A stretch of 64,000 nucleotides of DNA from Amblyomma americanum (Eukaryota > Arthropoda > Arachnida > Ixodida > Ixodidae), in NCBI RefSeq assembly GCF_052857255.1, contig NC_135505.1, positions 142,078,343 through 142,142,342 on the forward strand, read 5' to 3'. The notes below the pieces were generated by a model, which was given only the letters and a program-made list of their open reading frames with translations, made no database searches and was not told where the DNA came from. The position numbers and the translations under genes were made by a program. Below are positions 24,401 through 36,714 of the stretch, piece after piece. Positions within the stretch are counted from its first letter, which is position 1, and each line of letters starts with the position of its first letter.

Positions 24401-27400
24401 AAACCCCCCTATCGACGTCAACCGTACACATACAACTGGCTTCCCACGAAAATCGAGATGGCAAACATTTTCGCTGAGAGAGGTTTGAGACTGGCGCAGT
24501 TTAGCCATCACTTCAATACTGCGATCACACCTACCGGGAGAGTCATGACACGTCGCATTGGTACCCGTCCTGCACCTTCTCACTTTTCCAATTCGCTTGT
24601 AAACTGACTCTTTCAAGCTCTTTTTTTTTTGACGCCCGCAGCGCAAGTGAATGTCCGCAGGCACTGACACTCACTGCTAAGTTGCGAATTGGAGAGAGGC
24701 CCAACCCATGTTTGGACGTCAGCGACATCGCCTCTTCCTTTATACCGCATTCGAAGTTTAACGATTAACCAGAAACAAAACTGCAGCCGAAAACGCCAGA
24801 AACCGAACAAAAGAAAAAAAGGCAGCACCGAAAATATAAAGGTAGACGGCAGACTTCGCGAAAAAAAGCAACCAAAAAAAGTGAACCATAACACCGCATT
24901 TAGCGAGAAAGAGAGGGGAAAAAAATCGCCCGGCCAAAATTCGCACGGGAAATTCCCTCCCACCGGCCGTTCCGAGCGCGGAGCCTCAAAACGACCTGCT
25001 TTGCTCGCATGCTACTACCTGTTCGGTCACACCTCGCTCGGCTACCGCGAGAGAAGGTTAGAAAAAAACAAATCGCACAGAAATCGGGATAAAAGAAAGA
25101 AATGGAGAAACGGAGACAGAGAGAAAAGGCCCGTCCGGGTCCGCTCCTCCTCGCGCGACCGGCGTGTAAGTACCGCCCGCTGGCCAAAGGGACTCCGCCG
25201 AGGCGGCCATCATCGGCGCGCTAACGCATTCACAGCCACGGCACATGGGAACGCGCCTACTCACGGCGCAGCAACGCGGCCCAGAGGGGCCCCCGCCTCC
25301 TTGCCCGGCGAGCGAGCGACAGAAGAAAAAGCAAAGCGCCGACACTGCTGCTATACTCCACTATTCCTACTCCGAAGAGGAGGAGGAAAAACATACGGTA
25401 GCAGCAGCGGCAGCAGCGCATGCTTCGACAGACAGAGAAAAGAAGAATATGTGAAATGGGAGTCGAAAAGGCGAGTTGCCGCCGCTGCAAAGGAGAGCGC
25501 CGATGGCGTCGACGGCGTCGGTGGCGTTAACGCTGCACGCCTTCTTTCGCCAGCACCGACAAACACATACGCGAGAGTCGAGTCTGCAGATACGGGGCGC
25601 GCACAATGGGCCCATTTTTCCCCGTTTTCTCTATATTTTTTATTTCCTCGCCATTTTTTTTTCTCGCGTCTTTGCTCCGCGACCGCGTTATGTATCGAAA
25701 AATGCCCGCGACGCCCGACTCGAAACGCGCGGTTTTTCGCCGAGCTTACAGCGAGCTCGCCTTTCTTTGTGCTTTTTTTTTTGTCCTCATCGTTCTCTGC
25801 GTTGCTGCTTCGTAACATTTTCTGTCCGCGCCTGCCTACAGTGCGCCTTTTGGAAGGCGGGGGATGGAATAGATCGGAGCAGGCAAGAACTTTGAAAAGA
25901 AACAGAAAAAAAAGTAGTAGCAGCAGAGTACGAGCAGCGGATCGGACGCTTTCCAAAGCTGAATGGCCAAGCCCAGTCAAGCCAAGACGGAGAAACGTAG
26001 AGGGATAAGGTGAGCTACAAAAAAAAAAAAAACTACGCCCGCAAAGCCGAAGCGAGCGCGCGCGAGCACCGAAACAATGGGTAATGGGCGTGACCCGGAG
26101 CCGAGGTGCTGAATCGAGGAGAGAACTCGGCCGGGCCGACAAGGAGACCGGTGGATGCGTCGGACAGGAAGATGCGGGTGGGTGACTGAATGGACCGCTC
26201 AATGGACTGCTGCTCGGGCGACGCGCTATAGGGCTGTTTGTTTTGCTTCTCTACTCGCAATATAACGATCTCCCCCCCCACCCCCCACCCCCTCACCAGA
26301 AGCTCGGACGCGCAGATTTTACTCAATGGAGGGTCTCTTCCACGGCACGGCGATGCGAGCAGGTGGCGATCGAGAGAAAGAAATGCTCTTCGGAAGTCCC
26401 AACGACCGCAGTGTGGAGAAGACGAAAAGCAACCCAAGGAACGGGGTGTCGAAGAAAGACATACGTTTTTTTTTTAAATATAAGCGTCCACACAATTCAG
26501 GCCCCATTCTTGTAGAGCGACACAAGAGCGTTCTGAATAAGAAAGCAGTAAACACGAAGAATGGTTTTCGTAAAGCTGCCGGCAGATTTCGCGGACAGCG
26601 ATTCTCGGAGCTTGCCAACCAATGTTCCCAAGGTAAAAAGAAAAAAGAACAAAGCAGCATCATGAGCGCGTTTCGTGTGCTTTTTTATGTTTGGTTCCCT
26701 TCGCGAGAACGCGGGTTTCAAATTTCGGCAGTGGAATGCCCCCAGTATACATACATACACGGTATTTCTTAATAGCAGCAGAGACGGCAGCTGGATACAG
26801 ACTCTCTCTGGACTCTGTGAAAGGGGGGGGGGGGGGGGGAGAAAGGTGACATGCGCGACACTTGACGGTCATACACCGGAGAGGGGGGCGGGGGGGGGGG
26901 GGGGCAGCCGCGCAGTTTTGACACGCGCACATCGCGTGTCTCACGCGTTACAAGCTTTCAGCCGAATCAAGTTCTTCGGCAAACGACGCATCTCGTCTCT
27001 CTCTCTCTCTGGATCCGACGAATGAGGAGGCTCACACGAAGCGAAAGGAAGGTGTACTGCGAAGGAGTAGGAGGAGGAGGGTGAGGAAGCCGTCGGATCG
27101 CAACGCTACGTCTTCCCAGACAGCCGTCACCAGCACCGCGGCGTCGTCTCCGCGCGGATCCTCCCACGACGGCCGAAAACCTCTTCCCGAGAAAAAAACA
27201 AAAAAGATGAGCGCAAAATAAAGGCGCCGACCGAGTGAGGAAGAAGAAGATGAGGCAGTGCCGAGAACGAAAGTTTGCGACGCGCTCACGTATTTGTTTA
27301 TATATATTTATATTTATTTTATTGCACTTCGTATACTCGGCTTCTCACGTTCCCCTCCACAGACGAGATGCTTCATCCGCGCCTTTTCACACGCTTCTTC

Positions 27401-30400
27401 GCAGTCCCCCCCCCCTCTTTACAATCTCCGGGCCTTTTTATTTTTTGCTCCCTTTGCCGTCTCCGCGCGTGTTTCGAGTTTTCTGCCGAGGTTGACGATT
27501 CCGTCCGGCTGCCACACGTCGCTCGCATATGTATGTATCGTCACTGCGCGGTAATATGCAGGACCCGAGGGAGAGAAGTCGTCCCCCTTGCCCCTGTCTC
27601 TCTCTCTCTCTCAAGCACACACACTGCTGCCTGCATTTCTGTGTGAATCCATTGCCGCGTCTCCTTTATTTTAGTTTGTTTTTCGCGAGAAAAAAACGCA
27701 TCGGTCCTTCCCTCCTAGGGATGAGTGTTTCTTTCGGCTCTTCGATGGAAAAGACGACGCGTAGCACCTCTCGTGCCGCACACAAACAGTTGCCGAGACC
27801 GAGTCGCCCTCGAGAATAAGCGACATCGACAGAGACAAAGACTGCCATTTCTTGCGCGGGGTTTCTCCGGGGTGCCTTTAAATCAATGAGACGGGTCCCA
27901 GGGAACGTCTACTTAACGGTTAAGCGGAATTAAAAAAAAAATCATCCGTCTTTCCCGTACAGAGGCAGTTTTTCCGACAACCGCAGGTCCCGCAGGCTGT
28001 AGTGGCAGCGGTGTAGGCTGTAGGTACCACAGACGTCAGGTGAAAGATCGAATAAATGAATAATTGCTTTTTGTGTACAGGAAATGGCGCAGTATCTCTC
28101 TCATATATCGTTGGGCACCGGAACCGCGCCGTAAGGGAAGGGATAAAGGAGGGAGTGAAAGAACAAAGGGAGAAGTAGGTGCCGTAGTGGAGGGCTCCGG
28201 AATAATTTCGACCACCTGGGGATCTTTAACGTGCACTGACATCGCACAGCACACGGGCGCCTTAGCGTTTCGCCTCACAGCGAAACCCCGGCTATTACGA
28301 AATCCCCTCCGCTTACCCCACAAACGGTTTGGGCAAGAGGCAAGTCAGCCATCTAACGTAGCAACGTTGTGTACCCTGGAACAGAACCACTGGTGGCAAG
28401 CTGCGTCTTATCGGCACCCTGTTCGCCGTATGGGTTGTTTGATAAGAGGTGACTCCAAGCGACTGATCCCCGTAAAGTGACAGCGGTTACGCGAGCCCGA
28501 CCGACTTGACGAGAACCCTCCTTCCCTCGTGTTTCGACGCTGTTCGCCCCCACCACCTCCACAATGAGAGGTGTAGCGGAACGGGGCGACCACATCATCG
28601 GCCAAGTCCGAAACCCGATGCACCCTCGCCGCGACAACTGCGCACGCTGCGGCGAGTCCCCCCGCACAGGTGCCTCTGCAAAGGGTGCCCGTCGGCTGCG
28701 GCCCGAGATACCGAAGAGCGCCGAGCGGCGTCGTTCGTGTTTGGGCGTGCTGTATGCGGCGAGCGAGCGGAGCCAGGCAGGCGTGGGCGACCGAGTCAAG
28801 GTTTTCCGGGCGACCCCGCCGAGAGGAGAGGTCCGCATCGTCGACGCGTCGATTCCCCGGCTGCCAAGCGAACGTCGGCGGCGTCGGAAACGAGCTCCCC
28901 TTTCGTTTCCCACGGCCTCCCCGATACGCGGCGGGTCCGCTGAGTCGTCGCCGCCGCCGCCGCAGAAAGGTCGCCCAGCTGAGAGGGGGAGAGGGCGGCG
29001 GCGAAGCGCGCTTAACGAGCGAACCGAGCCGCGAAATGCGACGGCCGCCGGCGGAAGAAGCCACGACCGATTGAAACGCAGCGGCGGGAAGCTAAACCCG
29101 TGCTGGGGAAGACAGTCAACCGAAATAACCCACGATCTAAATGACAACGGAAATGAGGATCGTAACAACCAGGCAAGAGATAAGGTAGGAACGGAAGCCC
29201 CGTTGAAAAAGGCCAGAGAAATCATTTCTGTCGTCATACCGAAACCGTTGTACAATACCTTAGAGCGCAAACCGCCCACAACAACGCACATGCTGCGGAA
29301 TTTCGGGACGGGATGTCTTTTTTTCTTTCTCGTAACCCTACAGCAGTTGTCAAAGTTTCCTAAGGTCGCGGATTAAGCCTGGCCTAGATGACGGCGACCG
29401 CATTTGGATTAGACGAAGGGAAGACGTTTGGCACCCCCCCCCCCCCCCCGCCCCCAGTCTCCCATCTGCACTAGTCCGTCGAACTCAATGCGAAGTCCTT
29501 TACTTCACTGCATACCGCTACTTTCGCTTTAGCTTCCCCAGTTAAACCCTTTGGTTCCGGCTTTAAACTTTAGTTAGCTGAACTTCGGTAAAGCTTTACT
29601 TTAGCTCTGCTGTTACTTTTATCTGCTTGCCTTTCAAACCACCGTCGTTTTAAGTTTTACTGCGCGAGCTAAAACCTTCACGCGAATCGCAGACACCGAG
29701 GCGTCAGAGGCGCACAACCGACGCGACGCTTCGGAATCTGCGCGGGTTGCTGCCACGTATAATTCACGCGAAGAGAGGCCCCCGCCACCGATGCCAAACT
29801 CGCAAGTGAACACACAAACGCGGCGCCTTCGGAGAGGTATTCCGGTGACTCGGCGGACGGCGGAATCGACCGACTGCGGCAGAAAGATCCGCGGAAGAAA
29901 ATAGAAGCGCGCAGAGGGGCTCCCCCCCAGGCGTGTCAAGCGAGGCACGAGGAGAGGTGGGATGTCACGGCCCGCTGGATGGATGACTCTCGGGTGGGTG
30001 GGGGGGAAGAAGAAGAAGAAGCACGGAGGAAAAGGGGTTGCGAAATAGCGGACGTGACGTCACACGAGCCTCCTCTTCGTCGACGCCACAGCGGTGCTGC
30101 AGGGTGGCCCGTCTTCCGAGGAAATCCGGCGCCGAGGAGAGCGTTTGGACTCCGACGGCGGCGCAGCACACACACACACGCACTCGCCCGTTCATTCATC
30201 GAGGCTCGGCCTTCCCGCTATTCCGAGACGCCGAGTCGTTCTCTCTAGTTTCGACCGAGGACAACAGTCAGGGGTTCCAAAACCGAACGCGGCAAACGTG
30301 GTACGGTAAAAGCGGCAGACGTCCGTCATGCCAGGCGGTTGTTTATCGGAGGTCCTAGTCATGAAGCTTTCTATACAAGGCGCAGAGTGTCAAACTCCGC

Positions 30401-30852
30401 CACTCCGATTGCTACCCAAATCCCAAGGCTGGCCGACTGTCGCGCCACTTTCGGCAGTGAGAGTAACTGCTCAACCCAGGTCAGAACACGGTTCAGACCA
30501 GAGGCGCCGCCACTATATGCTTGCCCCGAGAAAAATGTCCGAAGGTCAAGCCCGGATACTGTGTACCCTAATTACTGTAGCAGAATGATTGCGAGAACCA
30601 AGCGCGGGACACTTTCGATCGGTGGAGGAAAGGCCGAAAGCTTCTGAGAACACCGTCGCGATGAGAGGCGCATACAAGGAAGCATGTAAGCGAATAGTGA
30701 AATCACACACCTAAGCCAGCGTCTCAATGCTCAGTGGTGAAGTATACCAGCCCATGTGAAAGAACACTTAGCGCTCTCGGCACGCAACTAGACGGCTCGG
30801 ACGTGACGTCGCAGGTGCCCCACCCGTAGCAGAAAGCAGGCGAGACACTGAC
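21494..30852 (-). other. Dl: Delta intron 4 (9.4 kb)
   Basis: I see no gene inside. It holds a 5'-truncated SINE (28078-28275), G runs at 26823 and 26890 and a C run at 29434. Long open frames such as 24689-26008 and 28353-29291 are low-complexity, Arg/Ser-rich and without recognisable domains. No exact gcagacgac copy is found in this intron. Confidence 0.85.
28078..28275 (-). mobile_element. Tick-type tRNA-derived SINE, 5'-truncated
   Basis: Minus-strand match to the SINE body, with ccaggtggtcgaaattattc and ggagccctccactacggc, plus the 3' part with gcggttccggtgcccaacga. The tRNA-like head is absent, the usual result of incomplete reverse transcription. Confidence 0.85.
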
Positions 30853-31119
30853 CCTTGGTGCAGTAGTCGCCCTTCCAGCCGGGCAGGCAGACCACGTCCC
30901 CGCCGCCGGAGCACGTGTAGTGTCCGAACTTGTCGTCGCGCGGCCGGCACAGCTTGGCGCAGTCGGAGCCGTAGTAGTGCTCCTGGCAGCGCACGCGGTA
31001 CGAGAAGGAGAGGGCGGCCCGCTCGCGCTGCAGCGTGCCGGGCGTCCACGAGTCGCCCACGTCCAGCCACTTCTGGGTGGAGAGCTGCGCCACCAGGGTG
31101 CGCTGGACGCCGGCCGAAC
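30853..31119 (-). CDS. Dl: Delta exon 4: DSL domain
   Basis: This is 267 bases, entered and left in phase 1. The acceptor is a C-rich tract ending cag before 31119; the donor is GTCAGT from 30852. Translation gives a spacer with WTPGTLQRERAALSFSYRVR, followed by the diagnostic DSL domain: CQEHYYGSDCAKLCRPRDD, KFGHYTC and CLPGWKGDYC. All six DSL cysteines and the YYG, CRPRDD, FGH and GW landmarks are present. DSL (Delta/Serrate/Lag-2) is the receptor-binding module that defines the family. The exon is isolated by introns of about 9.4 kb on both sides. Confidence 0.97.
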
Positions 31120-31216
31120 CTGGGGGGGAGAGAAGAAACATAGGCACGACGTGTAACCACTCGAGGCTCTCCTTTCTTCGCTGCTTGCAGTCGGATATAT
31201 ACAGCTAGAGAACGAA

Positions 31217-31640
31217 GGGGCTTTTCCCCGTCAGAGAGCCCCCTTACAGCCAATGGCGTCGGCCGATTCTTGTGACCCCGCTAGCGTGACAATGAAGGGA
31301 GAGGCAAAAGAAAGGGGATAGTCCCCTGCCTCCCTAGTTCGGGATAGTCTCCTCCCTGCACTGTCAGCTGTAGTGGGAAACAACGCTAGAAAGCACTCGC
31401 TTTTTCCCCCCTCAAAGGACCCCATTCCAGCCAATGGCGTCGGGCGATTCTCGTGACCCTGCAAGCGCGACAATGCAGGGAGCGACGCCACAATGGAAAG
31501 AGGAGTCTATCCCCGACCATAGAGGGCAGGGATTATCCCCTTTCATCTACCACTCCCTGCTTTGTCATACTAGATGGGTCATGAGAATGGGCCTACGCTA
31601 TTGGCTGGAAGGAGTCCTCTGATGGGGAGAAGCCGCTCCG
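31217..31640. mobile_element. Element with three related 65-85-bp arms
   Basis: Arms at about 31217-31300 and 31398-31481 are direct copies; 31554-31640 is an inverted copy. Shared words are cagccaatggcgtcgg, tgaccc and gacaatg.aggga. The pair 31398/31640 makes a 243-base inverted-repeat element and the first arm is an extra partial copy. It lies about 100 bases from the DSL exon acceptor. Confidence 0.65.
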
Positions 31641-32702
31641 TTCGTGAGTTGTATCTTATTATACGGGGTTAATCACTGTGATCCTCTCACGGCACTTGCT
31701 CCGTGGCAGGCAATGACATCGCATACGCCCCCGCGTTCTGCAGCAAGTGAGCACTGATCGCCGAGTTTGCAGGTACAGTTACGTGCGCGGCGCTTATCCT
31801 TCCGAAATGTTCGAAATGCAGCGAATACCCTTCGACACGTACCGAACACTGTGTCTTCACGGAACCGTTACACACCCACAGTGACGCACATGCCCCGGAG
31901 GAGGTCTAGAGTCATATGGTAAACAGGCGAAAGAGGATAACTCGGCGGTCGGAGCTTTCACCCGCGCCGGCAACAAACAGGTCTTCGGAATGCCAATGAG
32001 GAGGCGTCGCGGCACGAAGACAGGATGTCCTTGTTACGGGGCGACCCTTACACCGCGGTATCGTCACACTTCTCTTCTTTCAACTTCTTTTTTTTTCTCC
32101 GCCGCTTTTCAAACTAAGCCGAGCGGGCTACACAGCCAGAGACAACCCCGGGGAGCATCGCGAACTCGGACGGGGCAGGGTAGGAACGGGGCAGGGTACG
32201 GGACTTATACGGCCTTCCAAGAAAAGCGAGCCAAGACAGACGCGACACACACAAACGCCGTCGTCCGTCTCACACATTCATTCACCTCGCGTCAGGGCCA
32301 ATTAAAAAGCACCGCGCGACAGGGGGGATGGAGGGAGGGGGAAGGGGGTGAGCAGGCGGCGGTCGACCCCCAACAAACACACAACCACAGAACGGCAGAC
32401 TACACGTCAACCGACCCCAGGAGCTCTCCCCCCCAGCTCGATTCGCTCGAAAGAGCGGGCAACCAAGCCACAGCGAGCGACCCGCGACGCGAGCCACGGC
32501 TAGACAATCCAAAGGAGCGAGTCGGGTATCACAGAGGAGGGGGGTCTCTCTCTTGACGAACCGACCGTCGTCCTGAGGCAGCAGCGGCAGCCAGTCGTTG
32601 CCTTCCAATTAACCGCGTTCCTGGCTCCTTTACGGACTCCCGCACCGCCGTGCTGTACGGCCCCTTGAATGGGAGCGCAGAGTAGCACGATGAAGTGGAA
32701 TA

Positions 32703-32728
32703 GGGGGGGGGGGGGGGGGGGGGGGGGG
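32703..32728. repeat. 26-base G run
   Basis: One of about 19 mononucleotide G or C runs of 11-26 bases in the window, and the longest. A 14-base C run follows at 32756. Exact lengths are doubtful in any sequencing technology. Confidence 0.9.
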
Positions 32729-33912
32729 TCAGTTCTTTTGTCTTCTCGGCTGCTTCCCCCCCCCCCCCCTTCCGCCATCCCCCCTTTCTCTCGTTCGTGA
32801 AAGGGAAGAGGATGAGAAGGGTGAAGGAACTTGATCGCGTCGCGTGCGCTGTCGGCTACCTCCGCTTCCTTTTTTTTTTCTTCTCCCCCGCCGGCTAGTG
32901 AGGCTACCCTTTCACGATGGGAGACCGCGCGAAAGTCTCGGGACACCGGCCGCCGCTAGACCGGGAACGCAGGTTCGTGCGACGCCAATTAAGCGGACGC
33001 GATTACCGCGAGCTCTAATCTGGGCTAGTTCGTTGCTGCAGCAACACGCTTCTTCGGACTCTACCAACCCGAAAAAAAAGCTCGCGCAAAGGAGAAACGC
33101 GTGCCTAGCCAACAAGCGCTACTGTTGCACATGTGTGTTCTTTTGTCCTTAGTTTGCCCTTTCGTGCTCAGCGCAGCAGTCTTTAGACTAGTGCACGAAG
33201 CGGGGAAGACAGGGAAGCGCCGGTTTAAAGCTGCGCAGACGGCAGCTCTTCTCCGTTCCCGGCATGCCTCGCGCCTCTCTCTAAACGCCGAAGCAGACGA
33301 CGCGGGTCGCAGACGACGCCGCAAGCGGAAGCATGGGGGAACCAGACGCAGACTAATCTGCATGCATGCTATAACGCGCCGCTCCTGTATAGCCTCGGCG
33401 CATTAAAAAAAAACTCTCGAAATCGGCGAGTGAAACAACGAAAAGACACCGGAGCAGTTCACACGGAAGTGAGCGGGGGACCGTCCGAACGCGTATCGCT
33501 TACAAAGGGAAAAAGACAACGGCCCAGCAGCAGGGCACAGCAGTGTGCCGAGCCGCGGGAAAAAGACCGCCTGCTCGGGCCACTGGGAAAGCGTCAGATA
33601 AGACAAGAAAAGACGCCACCAGCGGCGACAGTCGAAGGCGAAAGGCAGCCACCGAAGGAAGGAAGGAAGCCAAGCACGCGGGCGCAAGGTCACAGAAACA
33701 GTGGGCACCCAGATCTCTCTCTCTCTCTCTAGCGCGCGCGTTACCCTGCCTCTAATGGTCGCGCGCGAACGGAAGTAGCATCTGCGCACGGGAAAAAAAA
33801 TGAATAAAAAAAATGGGGAGGTTATAGCTGCTGGCTTCTGGCGAGGCTGAAGTTATTCGAGCGCACTTTCTCTGTGCGCTTTCTGTTCTCGGATCGCCTT
33901 TTCCCATTCCAT

Positions 33913-34086
33913 GCTGATTTGGCCAATATAATATTAAATCACCGAAAATTGAAGTAACATAACTTGATTTAATTCACGACGTTTCGGCTGGGAAAAAGGC
34001 TGGTCCTCCAGCTCAAACGTCGTGAATTAAATCCTGTTATGTTTCTTCAGTTCTTGGTGATTTTATATTATATTGACCAAATCAGC
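33913..34086. mobile_element. Foldback element, 71-bp imperfect arms
   Basis: Arms 33913-33983 and 34015-34086 pair with several mismatches (gctgatttgg... ttcacgacgttt against its complement). The centre reads cggctgggaaaaaggctggt then cctccagctc. The gacgtttcggctggg block resembles the gaaacgtc side of Penelope-like ends. A short TA tract follows at about 34109. Confidence 0.55.
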
Positions 34087-35934
34087 TGCCAGAAATCACT
34101 TCTGGTGTATATATATATATATATATAAACTGCGTATAGACCATTTTTGTAAGGGCGCTTTTATAAGCTTCTCTTACCAAATCGCCCACAAAGTGTGCGC
34201 GAGGGAGTCCCCGAGATGTTCGCCACCGTTTTCCCACCTCTCACGGAACTCCGCTCGTAGGAGAAAGAGGGAAAATAAGTGCAGAACCGGCTGCCGAACA
34301 GAGCGAAGAAACAATGCGGGCACAGCCGAGCATAAATGCGCGTCGTCAACCATAACGACCAGGGTGAGCACCGCGCACGGAATCGAAAGAAAAAAAAGAA
34401 AAAAGAAGGGCAGAAGAAACAAAAGTGGCCAGTGACAAACTAACAGACGGCGGAAGAAACAGCTTCGCAGACGGCGCACGCAAAAAATGCAGACGACGCA
34501 GCAAGATGAAAAAAAAATAGGAAACGGTGGGCTGCAGCAGACGACATGCGCGCGCACAATCTGTGCGAAGACAACAGCAGACCAGGTAGAGAAAAAAAGA
34601 CAGACCCAGAGCAGGCAGACTCGGGCAAGGAAACGAAGCGCGACACGAGTCCAAAAACTGCTCTCGCGCATAACTTCGGAGGTGGAGGAGGAAATATCCA
34701 CGCGGAGCAGGGGGGAAGGGGGGGGGGGGGTGCAGGCGTTCTCTCAGGAAAAACGTACTCTGGTGCAGCGTATAGCAGGCACCGCCTTTTAAACCACCAC
34801 CACCACCACTACCACCGAGGCGGCGGTGGCAGGAAGCTATTCTAGCAGCCCACGGGAAAACAAAGGCATTCCTATCATCATGCGAGGAGTCAAAATAAAG
34901 AAAGCGCCACGAAATCAGCACCCGGAGCACAGCCAGAAACATACACACGCAGAGACCGAGGCAAGAGCTCCGCACTGGAAGCAGAGAAAGGGAGAGAGAG
35001 AGAAAAAATAAGGGGGGAGGTGGTGAAAAAACAAAGGCAGCAGCCAAGTGGGGGGGGGGGGGGGGGGTTAAATAAAAGCGAAAAGCGGCTTTCGCGGACA
35101 CGTAATGAAGACGAACGGAAATAAGGAAATGCAGAAAAAACTGAATGCTGAGAGAGAGAGCGCACATGCAGAAGACCGACAAGTCGCCGAGCAGACGATA
35201 GAAACGAAACAAAACAAAAACAACAACGTCCTACGACGAGCCGCCAAGCGAAACAGTGGGGAGGGGGGAAAGGAGGGAGGCCGCGCGAAACGACGACAGC
35301 TAGCGACCAAGTTAAGGTGGAGGAACCCGAAAAAAAAAAAAGAAGTTTAGGAGAAGCGACGGCGTCCGTGAGACCGCGACCCTCAAGGCAGCCAAGCGCA
35401 GCGCGAAGAAATTATATCGGCCTCGAAAGAGCCTGATTTTCCCACAACTCGCTAAGCCGCCCCGGTTGCTCGCTCCGCTCGCTCCGCTCCGGCCTCTCTC
35501 GGCTGGCTTCGCGAGGAGCAGACGACCAGGCCGCCGCTGAGGCACACGCAGGCACGGCTTCGCACGAAGATGCGGCCAGGCGTGGTTTGGGAAAAGAAAA
35601 AGGTAGACCTGCCGATGGTTATCGGATGGAAATGAAGCAGACGACGGGCGATCACCGAAACGAGACGAGCGCCGCCGCTGCTAACACACGCACACAGCTA
35701 ACTAACTATCACAGCGTTGTAATTCAGCGCGCGCTTGGGGCGGCGCCAGCCGATCGCCGTGGAAACTAATTAGGCGCGCGAGCAGCCAGTGACATAATAA
35801 GCACCAGCTATCGGCTGGAAGATCGCGCTAGGGAATTCCATTTTAAACTGCCGGGGAGGCAACACAATCACCGCTTAATCGAAGGCAAAAAAAAAAGGGG
35901 GGGTTATTCGAGGACGGGAGAGAATTTAATTGAA

Positions 35935-36242
35935 TTGGCTGTTGGGGAAAGGAAATGGCGCAGAGTCTGTCTCACATATCGGCGGACACCAAAACCGCGC
36001 CGTAAGGGAAGGGATAAAAGAGGTACGGTGAGAGAAGAAAGGAAGAAACAGGTGCCATGTAGTGGACGGCTCCGGAATAATTACGACCGCCTGGGGATCT
36101 TGAACGTGCACTGAAATCGCACAGCACATGGGCGCCTTAGCGTTTTGCCTCCATAAAAAGACGCAGCCGCCGCGGTCGGGTTCGAACCCGGGAACTCCGC
36201 ATCAGTAGCCGAGCGCTCTGACCACTGAGCCACCGCGGCGGG
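35935..36242 (-). mobile_element. Tick-type tRNA-derived SINE, near full length
   Basis: Minus strand: ccgccgcggtggctcagtgg (A-box region), cgggttcgaacccgac (B box), then the body through to a cctttccccaacagccaat tail. Good landmark copy for this family. The head is tRNA-like but not a tRNA gene. Confidence 0.92.
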
Positions 36243-36683
36243 TGGCACTAAGGCCAACAACCGCGCAATAAGCTTCCGCGAAGGAAACAAGCCATCGACG
36301 AGCGATCCGCAAACAGGGGCATCTTTCCCGCAGGCGCAAGACGGCTCACTGGGAAGGCATCCCTTGCCCGCATAACTCGGTCACGGTTGTTTCTATCCAC
36401 CCGGAAGCGCGTGGGATCCGGGGCAGGTCCCCGCGCGCCCTTTCGAGTGTTGCCCTGCCTTTCTATTTCTCACGGCGACTGCGGGGCGTTCCGTCTGCGG
36501 CCGGGTACACACCCAGGGAGGAGACCGCGCCGGAGAAGTCCGAACGGACGCACGACCTCGATTGGGCTCCCGGGACCCTCCGTGGCTGGCCTCCAGCACG
36601 GGGAAAGCTATAGTGGACGTCATTTGATTATCGACGATCAATTGAAGGCCTTTTAATGTAGGCCAACGCCGACAGAGGCGTGT

Positions 36684-36714
<31 letters not shown>

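Noticed and set aside
24689..26008. 439-codon plus-strand open frame in intron 4
   Set aside because: Lys/Arg/Ser-rich, changes character along its length, no domain, overlapped by equally long frames on the minus strand. It is a product of G+C- and purine-biased intron sequence.
28353..29376. Overlapping 312-codon minus and 270-codon plus open frames
   Set aside because: Both strands are open over the same GC-rich block, with no recognisable domain, splice signals or plausible residue mix.
36170..36242. tRNA gene call at SINE heads (also at 46290, 56001, 11060 and 12980)
   Set aside because: A and B boxes are present but each is joined to SINE body sequence and does not fold as a complete tRNA with proper acceptor pairing.
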